Source: Sulfurisoma sp963709555
GTDB lineage: Bacteria > Pseudomonadota > Gammaproteobacteria > Burkholderiales > Rhodocyclaceae
Reading direction: 5' to 3'
Assembly (NCBI GenBank): GCA_963709555.1
Contig: CAVPWR010000004.1
Span: forward strand, 1-64,000
Length of the DNA stretch: 64,000 bases
Numbering within the stretch: the stretch's first letter is position 1; the number at the start of each line of letters is the position of its first letter. This document shows positions 1 through 10,174 of this stretch, piece after piece. The translations under genes were made by a program, and so were the position numbers. Below the pieces are notes generated by a model, which was not told the DNA's origin, did no database searches, and saw only the letters and a list, made by a program, of their open reading frames with translations.

Positions 1-864
1 CGCCGGCGGCGAACACGCCGGCAACGATGTGGCGGTGGCGCCGCCGTCCCGACCGATCTTGGTCACGATGTAGCCGTTCCCCATATCCAGCTGGCCTATG
101 AACAGAGCGGTGTTCGGCTTATGCCCGATGGCGACGAACAAGCCCATCAGCTGCATGTCTTCGGGGTCGCCGGAATTGACGTCCCTGATGCGCATGCCGG
201 TGACGCCGGTCTTGTCGCCGAGCACTTCATCCAGCACGCAGTCGCACTTGAGGGTGACCTTGCCGGCCTCGCCCTTCTCGAACAGCTTGTCCTGCATGAT
301 CTTCTCGGCGCGGAACTTGTCGCGGCGATGCACCAGGGTGACGTGGCTGGCGATGTTGGCGAGGTACAGCGCTTCCTCCACCGCCGTATTGCCGCCACCG
401 ATCACCGCCACGGCCTGGTTCCTGTAGAAAAAGCCGTCGCAGGTGGCGCAGGCGGAAACGCCCTTGCCGGAGAAGGCCTGTTCCGAGGGCAGGCCGAGAT
501 ATTGGGCGGAGGCGCCAGTGGCGATGATCAGCGCGTCGCAGGTGTATTCGCCTGAATCGCCGATCAGCCTGATCGGCTTCTCGGTGAGCCTGGCGGTGTG
601 GATGTGGTCGAAGATGATCTCGGTGTTGAAGCGGGTCGCATGCTTCTCGAAGCGCGCCATCAGGTCGGGACCCTGCACGCCGTCGGCGTCGGCCGGCCAG
701 TTGTCGACCTCGGTGGTGGTCATCAGCTGGCCGCCCTGGGCCATGCCGGTGATCAGCACGGGCTTGAGGTTGGCGCGCGCGGCATAAACTGCGGCCGTGT
801 AACCGGCGGGGCCGGAGCCGAGGATCAGCAGCTTGGAGTGGCGGGTCGTGGCGTTGGCGGTCAT
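1..864 (-). CDS. trxB: Thioredoxin reductase, 3' end missing and apparently frameshifted
   Basis: NADPH-dependent flavoprotein that reduces thioredoxin in the cytoplasm. The reading frame starts at ATG 864-862. It shows the N-terminal FAD motif GSGPAGYTAA (about residues 17-26), the redox pair CATC in SACATCDGF, the NADPH-binding GGGNTAVEEA and the late motif IGHKPNT. The gene runs off the left edge, leaving about 288 codons of a usual 310-320. Just before the edge the expected ATATSV-GVFAAGD sequence is split: the frame is lost between about 20 and 27, and GVFAAG continues in another frame, as if one base were missing. It is divergent from the Crp/Fnr gene, with 95 bp between the starts. Identity is secure; whether the frameshift is real or a sequence error is not. 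Confidence 0.93.
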   Translation of the reverse strand, partial: MTANATTRHSKLLILGSGPAGYTAAVYAARANLKPVLITGMAQGGQLMTTTEVDNWPADADGVQGPDLMARFEKHATRFNTEIIFDHIHTARLTEKPIRLIGDSGEYTCDALIIATGASAQYLGLPSEQAFSGKGVSACATCDGFFYRNQAVAVIGGGNTAVEEALYLANIASHVTLVHRRDKFRAEKIMQDKLFEKGEAGKVTLKCDCVLDEVLGDKTGVTGMRIRDVNSGDPEDMQLMGLFVAIGHKPNTALFIGQLDMGNGYIVTKIGRDGGATATSLPACSPPA

Positions 865-959
865 GGGGATGATCTCTTGTGGAATGGGCTCAACAAATTA
901 TACTTGGGCGTAGTTTGCGCGGCTTCAATGCCCCATGCCGCCCCCACCGGGAGCCGTCC

Positions 960-1655
960 TTGAGCACTGAAACAGGCATTTCCCCCGTCACCCTGCGTGC
1001 CCTGCCGATCTTTCAGGCACTGGCCGACGACAAACTCCTGCCGATCGCCCGGGTGTCGTCCCTGCGCCGCGTGCCCCGCCACACGGTGGTGCTGCGGGCC
1101 GGCGATCACACCGACAACGTCTATTTCGTGCTCTCCGGTGCCTTCAAGGTTTTGGTCAGCGACGAGGAGGGGCGCGAGGTCATCCTGTCGATGATGGGTC
1201 CCGGCGACCTCTTCGGCGAGATGGGCGTGATCGACGATCACCCGCGCTCGGCCACCGTGCAGGCCGCCCAGCCCAGCGAGCTGGTGGTGATCGCCAAGGC
1301 CGACTTCCACCGCTGCCTGGCGGACTCTTTCGACGTTTCCCTCAGCATCATGCGCAGCCTGGTGCATCGGTTGCGCGCCGCCGACCGCCAGATCGAGAGC
1401 CTGGCGCTGCTCGATGTTTACGGCCGGGTGGCACGGCTGCTGCTCGACAAGGCCGAAAGGACGGCGGACGGCCGCCTGGTGGTGTTGCAGAAGGTGTCGC
1501 GCCAGGACATCGCCAAGATGATCGGCGCCTCGCGCGAAATGGTCAGCCGGGTCATGAAGGACCTGCAGCAGCGTGGGCTGGTGCATGAGGTCGACGGCCA
1601 AATGGAGCTGCTCGAGGACGTCAGCGATATCGTGGCGCCGCCGCTGCCGGAATAG
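960..1655 (+). CDS. Crp/Fnr family transcriptional regulator
   Basis: Cytoplasmic DNA-binding regulator of 231 aa. Residues about 18-135 form a cyclic-nucleotide-binding-type beta barrel, and residues about 155-225 the winged helix with a Crp-type helix-turn-helix (SRQDIAKMIGASREMVSRVM). The phosphate-binding cassette FGEMG...PRSATV keeps the Arg-Ser pair that contacts cAMP in CRP, so a cyclic nucleotide ligand is plausible. There are no N-terminal cysteines of the FNR iron-sulphur type. I chose the TTG at 960 because a GGGAG ribosome site lies at 949-953; an upstream ATG at 879 in the same frame would add 27 unlikely residues. The ligand and target genes cannot be told from sequence. Confidence 0.85.
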   Translation: MSTETGISPVTLRALPIFQALADDKLLPIARVSSLRRVPRHTVVLRAGDHTDNVYFVLSGAFKVLVSDEEGREVILSMMGPGDLFGEMGVIDDHPRSATVQAAQPSELVVIAKADFHRCLADSFDVSLSIMRSLVHRLRAADRQIESLALLDVYGRVARLLLDKAERTADGRLVVLQKVSRQDIAKMIGASREMVSRVMKDLQQRGLVHEVDGQMELLEDVSDIVAPPLPE

Positions 1656-1676
1656 ACGCCGACCGTCCGCGACTCC

Positions 1677-1700
1677 GCCGTGCCGCCATCGCCGACTTTT
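1677..1700 (+). repeat. 24-nt dispersed repeat, copy A (intergenic)
   Basis: Copy of the window-wide 24-nt motif between the Crp/Fnr gene and ftsK, here in the CATCG variant (CCGCCATCGCCGACTTTT at its 3' side). It differs by only one base from the copy inside the dihaem cytochrome gene at 22175-22198. It ends 100 bp before the ftsK start. Confidence 0.75.
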
Positions 1701-1815
1701 CATGGCGCGGGCGGCCTGGCGGCGAAATTAGCCGCAAAAACGCGCCTCTGATCGCGGCATCCGGCCGTCTTGGGCCCGGGACAATGTCAGCGTCCCAATA
1801 GTGTCGGTTACTGCC

Positions 1816-4128
1816 ATGGCCATAGCCTTGTCCGAACGGGCGCCATCCCTCAACACGGCGCCGCTGCCCGAAAAGATCGCCGCCCTCGTCCACGAAGCCC
1901 GCTGGCTGGTGGCCGCGGTGGCTGCCGCCTACCTCGCCCTGATCCTGTGGGGCTTCGACCGGGGCGACCCCGGCTGGTCGCATGCGGCACTGGTCGATCG
2001 CATCGCCAATCCCGGTGGCCGCGCCGGCGCCTGGCTGGCCGACATCCTGCTCTACATCTTCGGTCTGTCGGCCTGGTGGTGGGTGGGCCTGCTGGCCTTC
2101 CTCGTGGCCTGGGGCTACCGTCGCCTCAACGCGCTGTTCGGCGGCGACCGGCGGCCGCTGGCCATCGCCCTGTTCGGTTTCTGCCTCGTCCTGGTGGCCA
2201 GCTGCGGCATCGAGGCCATGCGCTTCTGGAGCATCAAGTTCGCCCTTCCCTATGTGCCGGGCGGCGTCCTCGGTTTCGAGATCGGCCGGATCATCACGCT
2301 CTATCTTGGCTTCACCGGCGGCACGCTGATCCTGCTGGCGCTGTGGATGACCGGTGCGAGCCTGTTCCTCGGCTTCGCCTGGCTCGACGTGGCCGAGAGC
2401 ATCGGGGCCGGGATCGAGCGTTCCTGGGTCTTAGTCCTCGACCTGTGGCAGACCTGGCAGGACCGCCGCTATGGCCGCGCCATCGCCGAGAAGCGCGAGG
2501 CCGCCATCGAGGTCGAACGCAAGAAGATCGAGGACAGCCCGCTGCCGCCGGTCAAGATCGAGCCGGTCGAGATCGAGATCCCCCGCGCGGCCAAGGCCGA
2601 GGCGCGCATCGAGAAGGAACGGCAGCAGCCCCTGTTCTTCGATGCGCCGGGCGGCGCGCTGCCGCCGCTGCACCTGCTCGACGAGCCCACGCACGACCCG
2701 GCGGCGGTGCCGGCGGCCGAGACGCTGGAATTTACCTCGCGGCTGATCGAACGCAAGCTCGGCGACTTCGGCGTCGAGGTCAAGGTGATGTCGGCCCACC
2801 CCGGGCCGGTGGTGACGCGCTACGAAATCGAGCCGGCCACCGGCGTCAAGGGCGCCACCATCGTCGGCCTGGCCAAGGACCTGGCGCGCGCCCTGTCGCT
2901 GGTCAGCATCCGCGTGGTCGAAACCATCCCCGGCAAGTCCTGCATGGCGCTGGAGCTGCCCAACGCCCGGCGGCAGTCGGTGCGGCTGTCCGAGATCGTC
3001 GGCTCCAAGGCCTACCACGACCTGCATTCGCCCCTCGCCGTCGCCCTCGGCAAGGACATCGGAGGCCTGGCGGTGGTGGCCGACCTGGCCAAGATGCCTC
3101 ACCTGCTGGTCGCAGGCACCACCGGCTCCGGCAAGTCGGTCGGCATCAACGCCATGATCCTGTCGCTGCTCTACAAGTCCGAGCCGCGGCACGTGCGTCT
3201 GATCATGGTCGACCCCAAGATGCTGGAACTGTCCGTGTATGCCGGCATCCCGCACCTGCTCGCCCCCGTCGTCACCGACATGAGCAAGGCCGCCAACGCC
3301 CTGCACTGGTGCGTCGGCGAGATGGAGCGGCGCTACCAGCTGATGTCGGCGCTGGGCGTGCGCAACCTGTCAGGCTTCAACGCCAAGATCCACGAGGCCG
3401 AGAAGGCCGGCGAGAAAATCGCCAACCCCCTCTCGCTCACCCCCGAATCGCCCGAGCCGCTCGAGGCCATGCCCTTCATCGTAGTGGTCATCGACGAACT
3501 CGCCGACCTGATGATGGTGGTGGGCAAGAAGGTCGAGGAGCTGATCGCCCGCCTGGCGCAGAAGGCCCGCGCCTCCGGCATCCACCTGATCCTGGCCACC
3601 CAGCGGCCGAGCGTCGATGTCATCACCGGCCTGATCAAGGCCAACATCCCGACGCGCATCTCCTTCCAGGTGTCCTCCAAGATCGACTCGCGCACCATCC
3701 TCGACCAGATGGGCGCCGAGGCACTGCTCGGCCAGGGCGACATGCTCTACCTCGCCCCCGGCACCGGGCTGCCGATGCGCGTCCATGGTGCCTACGTCGG
3801 CGACGACGAGGTGCATCGCGTCGTCGAGCACCTGAAGAAGGTCGGCAAGCCGGAATACGTCGAGGGCATTCTTGCCGGACCGCCGGTCGAGGCCGGCGAA
3901 GCCGGCGGCTCCGACACGGCGGACAACGCCGAGGCCGATCCGATGTACGACCAGGCCGTCGATGTCGTGCTCAAGACGCGCCGTCCCTCGATCTCGCTGG
4001 TGCAGCGCCACCTGCGCATCGGCTACAACCGCGCCGCGCGGCTGATCGAAGGCATGGAAAAGGCCGGACTGGTGTCGCCGATGAACGGGGCGGGCAATCG
4101 CGAAGTGCTGGCTCCGGCGCCGGAGTAG
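1816..4128 (+). CDS. ftsK: DNA translocase FtsK
   Basis: Inner-membrane, septum-located hexameric DNA pump that clears chromosome termini during division and activates XerCD at dif. The first ~190 residues contain about four membrane segments (for example WLVAAVAAAYLALILWG). A short charged linker follows (about residues 210-300), shorter than in E. coli. The motor has Walker A GTTGSGKS near residue 434 and Walker B VVVIDELADLM near residue 555. The C-terminal winged-helix gamma domain from about residue 707 (DPMYDQAVDVVLKTRRPSIS) reads KOPS sites. At about 770 aa it has the short-linker length common outside enterobacteria. An in-frame GTG at 1801 is an alternative start; neither start has a clear ribosome site. 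lolA follows 41 bp downstream. Confidence 0.95.
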   Translation: MAIALSERAPSLNTAPLPEKIAALVHEARWLVAAVAAAYLALILWGFDRGDPGWSHAALVDRIANPGGRAGAWLADILLYIFGLSAWWWVGLLAFLVAWGYRRLNALFGGDRRPLAIALFGFCLVLVASCGIEAMRFWSIKFALPYVPGGVLGFEIGRIITLYLGFTGGTLILLALWMTGASLFLGFAWLDVAESIGAGIERSWVLVLDLWQTWQDRRYGRAIAEKREAAIEVERKKIEDSPLPPVKIEPVEIEIPRAAKAEARIEKERQQPLFFDAPGGALPPLHLLDEPTHDPAAVPAAETLEFTSRLIERKLGDFGVEVKVMSAHPGPVVTRYEIEPATGVKGATIVGLAKDLARALSLVSIRVVETIPGKSCMALELPNARRQSVRLSEIVGSKAYHDLHSPLAVALGKDIGGLAVVADLAKMPHLLVAGTTGSGKSVGINAMILSLLYKSEPRHVRLIMVDPKMLELSVYAGIPHLLAPVVTDMSKAANALHWCVGEMERRYQLMSALGVRNLSGFNAKIHEAEKAGEKIANPLSLTPESPEPLEAMPFIVVVIDELADLMMVVGKKVEELIARLAQKARASGIHLILATQRPSVDVITGLIKANIPTRISFQVSSKIDSRTILDQMGAEALLGQGDMLYLAPGTGLPMRVHGAYVGDDEVHRVVEHLKKVGKPEYVEGILAGPPVEAGEAGGSDTADNAEADPMYDQAVDVVLKTRRPSISLVQRHLRIGYNRAARLIEGMEKAGLVSPMNGAGNREVLAPAPE

Positions 4129-4169
4129 CCGTCACGGGTAGCCGTCATGGCGCTGTTACACTGGCGGGG

Positions 4170-4790
4170 ATGAAAGTCCCGGTCTTTCTCGTCACCATCT
4201 CCGCGCTTGCGGCGTTTTCTGGCACCGCCCATGCCGGTGCCGTCGATCAGCTCAAGTCCTTCGTCGGTGGCACGAAGGGCGCGCGCGCCGACTTCAGTCA
4301 GGCCGTCAGCGGCAAGAGCGGCCGCAAGCCGCAGCTCTCCTCCGGCAAGATGATGTTCGCCCGCCCTGGCAAGTTCCGCTGGGTCTATGAGAAGCCCTAT
4401 CCGCAGGTGCTGGTCGGCGACGGCAAAAAACTCTGGGTGTACGACCCGGACCTCAAGCAGGTCTCGGTCAATACCATCGGCAAGGCGCTTGGCAGCAGCC
4501 CGGCGGCTCTTCTCGCGGACGATGGCGCACTGGAGAAGAACTTCCATCTCGCTGAAGGCGGTAACCGCGACGGGCTCGACTGGGTCGAGGCCAGGCCGAA
4601 ATCAACCGATACGACTTTCGAGCGCATGCGCATCGGCCTTGCCGGCACGGAGTTGCGTGCGATGGAGATCTTCGACAACTTCGGCCAGACCACGTTGATC
4701 CGTTTTTCCAGATTCGAGCGCAACCCGGTGCTGGCGCCCGACCTCTTCGAATTCGTCCCGCCCAAAGGCGCCGACGTGGTCGGGGAGTAG
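4170..4790 (+). CDS. lolA: Outer-membrane lipoprotein carrier protein LolA
   Basis: Periplasmic chaperone that takes lipoproteins from LolCDE to LolB. The 206-aa product has a Sec signal peptide (MKVPVFLVTISALAAFSGTAHA) with a likely cut after AHA. The LolA fold follows: RADFSQ near the mature N-terminus, GKFRWVYEKPYPQVLVGDG, LWVYDPDLKQV and a C-terminal NFGQTTLIRF strand. The length is typical. It lies directly behind ftsK, an arrangement common in proteobacteria (known from other genomes, not inferred here), and 8 bp before the aldolase-family gene. Confidence 0.93.
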   Translation: MKVPVFLVTISALAAFSGTAHAGAVDQLKSFVGGTKGARADFSQAVSGKSGRKPQLSSGKMMFARPGKFRWVYEKPYPQVLVGDGKKLWVYDPDLKQVSVNTIGKALGSSPAALLADDGALEKNFHLAEGGNRDGLDWVEARPKSTDTTFERMRIGLAGTELRAMEIFDNFGQTTLIRFSRFERNPVLAPDLFEFVPPKGADVVGE

Positions 4791-4798
4791 GCGATCTC

Positions 4799-5569
4799 AT
4801 GAGCCTGGCCCTGCATGGCGAGCGCCTGCCGGCGCGCCCGGTCGACGCCGCCGAGCAGGCGCTGCGCATCGACCTCGCCGCCGCCTACCGCCTCGTCGCG
4901 CGGCGCGGTTGGGATGATCTGATCTATACCCACCTGACGGCGCGCGTGCCCAACGACCCGGAGTGCTTCCTGATCAACCCTTTCGGGCTGTGCTTCGATG
5001 AGGTCACGGCCTCCAACCTGGTCAAGATCGACGGGCAGGGCCGCATCGTCGGCGACAGCCCGCATCCGGTGAATGCGGTCGGCTTCCGCATCCACGCCAC
5101 CGTGCACGCGTCACGGCCCGACGCCCACTGTGTGATGCACCTGCACCACGTGAACGGTGTCGCCGTTTCGGCGCAAGCCGCGGGCCTGCTGCCGCTGTCA
5201 CAGCACGCCATGCGCTTCTACGGTCAGGTTGGCTACCACGACTACGAAGGGCTCACGCTCTCGGCGGCGGAGGGGGATCGACTGGTCGCCAGCCTCGGCG
5301 CCAGGCCGGCCCTGTTCCTGCGCAACCACGGTACGCTGGTCGTCGGCCGCAGCGTCGCCGAGGCCTTCGTGCTGCTGGACACGCTCGACCGCGCCTGCGA
5401 TATCCAGCTCAAGGCGCAGGCCGGCGGCGTGCCGCTGGTGACGCCGCCCGCGGTGGTGCTCGAACGCACGCTGCGGAGCCTCACCGCCGACGACGCGCCC
5501 GAGGGCGAACGCGAATGGCCGGCGCTGCTGCGCCTGCTCGAAAAGACCGATCCGACCTACCGCGACTGA
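4799..5569 (+). CDS. Class II aldolase/adducin family protein
   Basis: A 256-aa cytoplasmic protein of the class II aldolase/adducin fold, a zinc-dependent family that includes fuculose- and ribulose-phosphate aldolases. The metal-binding histidines are visible in VMHLHHVNGVAVS (about residues 113-125) and in FLRNHGTLVVG (about residue 175). The N-terminal segment GWDDLIYTHLTARVP fits the family's substrate-phosphate region. No neighbour points to a sugar pathway, so the substrate is unknown. It starts 8 bp after lolA and is followed by a repeat element and the tautomerase-like gene, with which it may be cotranscribed. Confidence 0.85.
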   Translation: MSLALHGERLPARPVDAAEQALRIDLAAAYRLVARRGWDDLIYTHLTARVPNDPECFLINPFGLCFDEVTASNLVKIDGQGRIVGDSPHPVNAVGFRIHATVHASRPDAHCVMHLHHVNGVAVSAQAAGLLPLSQHAMRFYGQVGYHDYEGLTLSAAEGDRLVASLGARPALFLRNHGTLVVGRSVAEAFVLLDTLDRACDIQLKAQAGGVPLVTPPAVVLERTLRSLTADDAPEGEREWPALLRLLEKTDPTYRD

Positions 5570-5580
5570 AAGGAGAAAAG

Positions 5581-5658
5581 ATGGCCCCCACGCTCACTAC
5601 GTTCGCTGCCCCCACGGGGGGCGCTGCCTCCTTCGGGACGGCCCTTCAGGAGGCATGA
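5581..5658 (+). repeat. Intergenic hairpin/leader-ORF repeat, short form, copy R1
   Basis: About 75 bp of the second dispersed repeat family. It contains CCCCCACGCTCACT, the stem-loop GCCCCCACGGGGGGC and the 3' block ending in AGGAGGC. An AAGGAG ribosome site at 5570-5575 precedes an ATG at 5581 that opens a 25-codon frame (MAPTLTTFAAPTGGAASFG...). That frame stops at 5656-5658, two bases before the ATG of the tautomerase-like gene. No protein function is claimed for the leader; translational coupling of the next gene is a possibility. Confidence 0.65.
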
Positions 5659-5660
5659 CC

Positions 5661-5852
5661 ATGCCCACCATCAACGTCCAGATGTTCGCCGGCCGCAGCA
5701 CCGAGCAGAAGCGCGAATTCGTCAAGGCCGTCACCGAGGCCACCTGCAGGAGCCTGGGCTGCGGCCCCGAGGCCGTGGATATCGTCATCACCGACGTCAA
5801 ACGCGAGGACTGGGCCACCGGCGGCGTGCTCTGGTCGGAACGCAAGGACTGA
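5661..5852 (+). CDS. 4-oxalocrotonate tautomerase family protein
   Basis: A 63-aa protein of the 4-OT/tautomerase superfamily, small enzymes that use the N-terminal proline exposed after Met removal as catalytic base. I chose the ATG at 5661, not the overlapping ATG at 5655, because only this start places Pro at position 1 of the mature chain (M-PTINVQMFAGRS). The family segments GRSTEQKREFVKAVTEATC and DIVITDVKREDWATGGV are present, and the length is normal. The natural substrate is unknown. Its ribosome site (AGGAGG, 5648-5653) is supplied by the preceding repeat element. Confidence 0.87.
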   Translation: MPTINVQMFAGRSTEQKREFVKAVTEATCRSLGCGPEAVDIVITDVKREDWATGGVLWSERKD

Positions 5853-5870
5853 GGGCGGCTTCCCCTCCCG

Positions 5871-7181
5871 ATGAGCGACCTCTTCGCCACGGCCCCGCAT
5901 GCCCCGCTGGCCGAGCTGCTGCGGCCGCGAACGCTCGATGAGGTCATCGGCCAGAAGCACCTGATCGGACCGGGCAAGCCGCTGCGGCTGGCCTTCGAAT
6001 CGGGTACGCCGCACTCGATGATCCTGTGGGGTCCGCCGGGCGTGGGCAAGACCACGCTGGCGCGGCTGATGGCCGATGCCTTCGACGCAGAATTCATGGC
6101 GCTGTCGGCCGTGTTCTCCGGCGTCAAGGACATCCGCGCCGCGGTCGAACAGGCGCAGCTGACGCTGGCGCAGAGCGGGCGCCGCACGATACTGTTCGTC
6201 GACGAGGTGCACCGCTTCAACAAGGCGCAGCAGGACGCTTTCCTGCCCTACGTCGAGGGCGGGCTGCTGACCTTCATCGGCGCCACCACCGAGAACCCGT
6301 CGTTCGAGGTCAATTCCGCGCTGTTGTCGCGGGCCTCGGTCTATGTGCTGAAGAGCCTGACGGAGGAGGAACTGGCCGAGTTGTTCGAGCGCGCTCGCGG
6401 CATGGCTTTCCCCGATCTCGAGTTCGAGGCCGATGCCAGGATTCGCCTGATCGGCTATGCCGACGGCGACGCGCGGCGGCTGCTCAACGTGCTCGAGACC
6501 ATCCGCACGGCGGCGCAGATCTCGGAGCGGCGTGTCGTCAGCGCCGACTTCCTGGCCGAGGCGCTGGCCTCGGACCTGCGTCGCTTCGACAAGGGCGGCG
6601 ACGCCTTCTACGACCAGATCTCTGCGCTGCACAAGTCGGTGCGCGGCTCCGATCCCGATGCCGCGCTCTACTGGCTGGTGCGCATGCTCGACGGCGGCGC
6701 CGACCCGCTCTACATGGGGCGGCGCATCGTGCGCATGGCGAGCGAGGACATCGGCCTGGCCGACCCGCGCGCGCTGGAAGTGGCGCTGAGCGCCTGCGCC
6801 ACTTACGAGCGGCTGGGCTCGCCCGAAGGCGAGCTGGCCTTGGCCGAGGCGGTCATATACATGGCGGTGGCGCCAAAATCGAACGCCGCTTACGTCGCCT
6901 ATAATGCGGCCCGCGCCTTCGTCCGCCAGGACAAGAGCCGGCCCGTGCCTGAGCATCTGCGCAATGCGCCGACCAAGCTGATGAAGGAGCTCGGCTTCGG
7001 CCGCGAATACCGCTATGCCCACGACGAACCCGAAGCCTATGCCGCCGGCGAAAACTATTTTCCGGACGACATGCCGAAGGTCGATTGGTACCGGCCGACG
7101 CCGCGCGGCCTCGAACTGAAGATCCGCGAAAAGCTCGCCCATCTGCGCGAACTCGACCGCGCCGCGCTGAAGAAGAAATAG
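5871..7181 (+). CDS. rarA: Replication-associated recombination protein A (AAA+ ATPase)
   Basis: RarA/MgsA, a clamp-loader-like AAA+ ATPase of 436 aa that acts at stalled replication forks. Visible features are the N-terminal PLAELLRPRTLDEVIGQKHL, Walker A GPPGVGKTT near residue 54, Walker B ILFVDEVHRFN near residue 107, sensor 1 GATTENPSF, and the C-terminal oligomerisation domain (GSDPDAALYWLVRMLDGGADP). Length and motif order match the E. coli protein. It starts 18 bp after the tautomerase-like gene and ends 22 bp before serS, as often seen in proteobacteria. Confidence 0.95.
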   Translation: MSDLFATAPHAPLAELLRPRTLDEVIGQKHLIGPGKPLRLAFESGTPHSMILWGPPGVGKTTLARLMADAFDAEFMALSAVFSGVKDIRAAVEQAQLTLAQSGRRTILFVDEVHRFNKAQQDAFLPYVEGGLLTFIGATTENPSFEVNSALLSRASVYVLKSLTEEELAELFERARGMAFPDLEFEADARIRLIGYADGDARRLLNVLETIRTAAQISERRVVSADFLAEALASDLRRFDKGGDAFYDQISALHKSVRGSDPDAALYWLVRMLDGGADPLYMGRRIVRMASEDIGLADPRALEVALSACATYERLGSPEGELALAEAVIYMAVAPKSNAAYVAYNAARAFVRQDKSRPVPEHLRNAPTKLMKELGFGREYRYAHDEPEAYAAGENYFPDDMPKVDWYRPTPRGLELKIREKLAHLRELDRAALKKK

Positions 7182-7203
7182 ATCGCTTACAGGAATCGCC
7201 AAC

Positions 7204-8470
<1,267 letters not shown>

Positions 8471-8484
<14 letters not shown>

Positions 8485-9874
8485 ATGGCGAAGAATAGGC
8501 CGGGGTCAGCGTGAACTTCAGCCCCGGTTCGAAGCGCGACAGCACGTCGTAGTAGTTGCGCACGTTCTCGACCATGATCACCGCCTCGCCGCCGCGGGCG
8601 CGACCGCTCTTGAGCCGGGCGTAGTACTCGGGGCGGGACAGCAGCGGCAGCACCTGCTTCATCTCGTACCAGGAATTGGGGTCGCGCTTGAGGCCGATCG
8701 CGAAATGCCGCGCGCCGTTGAGATGCCCCATGCCGAGGTTGTAGGCGGCCAGCGCCAACCATGTGCGATCGGGCTCGGCCACCCCTCTTGGCAGCTGGTC
8801 GATGAGCTCGGACAGGTAGTCGGCGCCGGCGCGGATGCTTTCCCCGGCGTCGAGGCGGTTGCTCACTCGCATGTGGTCGGCGGTGTCCTCGGTCAGCATC
8901 ATCATGCCGCGCACGCCGGTGGGCGAGGTGGCCAGCGGATCCCACTGCGACTCTTGGTAGGCCAGGGCGGCCAGCAGGCGCCAGTCGATGCCAGTGACCT
9001 CCTGGGCCGCCACGAATTCACGGCGGTAGCGCGGCAGCAGCGTCGTGCGGCGTTCGAGGAATTTGGCGATGTCCCCAGTGGCGACGCGGCGGATGTGGCC
9101 GAAATAGCGATCATGAATGCGCGCCAGGGTGCCGTCGCGGTCGATGTGCTCGATGAAGCCGCGCGCCCGTTCGAGCAGCCCGGGGTCGGTCTTGGCGGCG
9201 AAGCCCCAGGCGAACTTGAGCTCCCCCGGCAGCTTGGCGGCGACGGTGAGATCGGGGAAGAAATTGGTGGCGATCTGGAAGCTCACTTCGTCGCTGGCGG
9301 CAAGTTCGCTGCTGCGCCTGGCGACGCGCTCGAGCAGGGCGATATCGTCCATGTCGCTGCGCTCTATCACCAGCGGCCGTCCGGGTTCGGGGATGGCCTT
9401 GAGGCTCGCCGCCTGCGGCGTGCCGGCGACGACCTCGACTGTACGTCCGGCCAACTCGTCCAGGCCATCGGGGCCCAGCGCGTCGTTGTGGCGCACCAGC
9501 ACCTGGCGCGCGGTGCGGATCGGCGGCGACAGGCGCAGGCCTTCGGCGTGGCCGCCGTCGGCGACGCTTTGGCTCACCGGCAGTGACGCCGCGAAATGCA
9601 CCTTGCCGTCGCGCAGCAGCTGCAGCAGAGACTGCGGGTCGGCAGCCTTGACATAGCGTACCTTGAGGCCGAGGGTCGCAGCGAAGGTCTCGACCAGGTC
9701 ATGGTCGAAGCCCGTGGGCTCGGCTTCTTTCTGGCTGTCCGCCGCCTCCTGCTGGAACAGGGCCGGCGCTTCACGCACGCCGACGACGAGTTCGCCCAGC
9801 TTTTCCGGCGGATCGATGCGGGTGCAGCCGGACAGGCTCAGCAGCACCGCGAACAGGCAGACGAACCAGCGCAT
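8471..9874 (-). CDS. mltF: Membrane-bound lytic murein transglycosylase F
   Basis: Envelope protein that cleaves peptidoglycan glycan strands. Its N-terminal half is a solute-binding (ABC type 3) module (about residues 30-265). The C-terminal half is an SLT lysozyme-like domain with the catalytic Glu in LAALAYQESQWDP and the family segments GVRGMMMLTEDTA and WLALAAYNLGMGHLNGA. I chose the start at 9874 because it gives a lipoprotein signal, MRWFVCLFAVLLSLSGC, with lipobox LSGC; a start at 9970 would place junk before it. The 467 aa are normal for MltF. Its end overlaps serS by 14 bp on the opposite strand. Confidence 0.92.
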
Positions 9875-10174
9875 GCGAAAGGGGGGGCTTGCGAAGGACG
9901 GAACTGGCATTGTGCCATGGAAGCCCCGGCAACACCCCGGCGTCCAACACGGGCCGGAAATTAGTGCCAACCGCAGCTGCCGGTAAGATGCTTAAATATA
10001 TGCAATTGTGCAGATACGGAACAACATCGGCGATGGCATAAAGGCGCCCATCAGCGCACCTGCTGCCGTCGTGCCGCGCTGGAGCGTATCGATGACTGAA
10101 CATGTCGTTCTCGCGCCCGTCGAGATTATTCCCGATCTTCGCTGCACGTGCCAACAAGACAGGACTGGCCGTCA
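9875..10174. other. Intergenic region between divergent mltF and the HD-GYP gene
   Basis: About 300 bp without a convincing gene. It must hold the promoters of two divergent genes. An AT-rich patch (TTAAATATATGCAATTG, about 9993-10009) is the most promoter-like stretch, but no paired -35/-10 boxes of good quality were found. No hairpin, repeat or RNA gene was recognised. Confidence 0.5.

Noticed and set aside
3340..3362. Possible extra 24-nt repeat in ftsK (GTCGGCGCTGGGCG)
   Set aside because: Only the central bases match, and the encoded residues are normal FtsK sequence.
8812..8835. Possible extra 24-nt repeat in mltF (AGTCGGCGCCGGCGCGG)
   Set aside because: Too few matching positions, and the codons spell the conserved AGADYLSEL of the transglycosylase domain.
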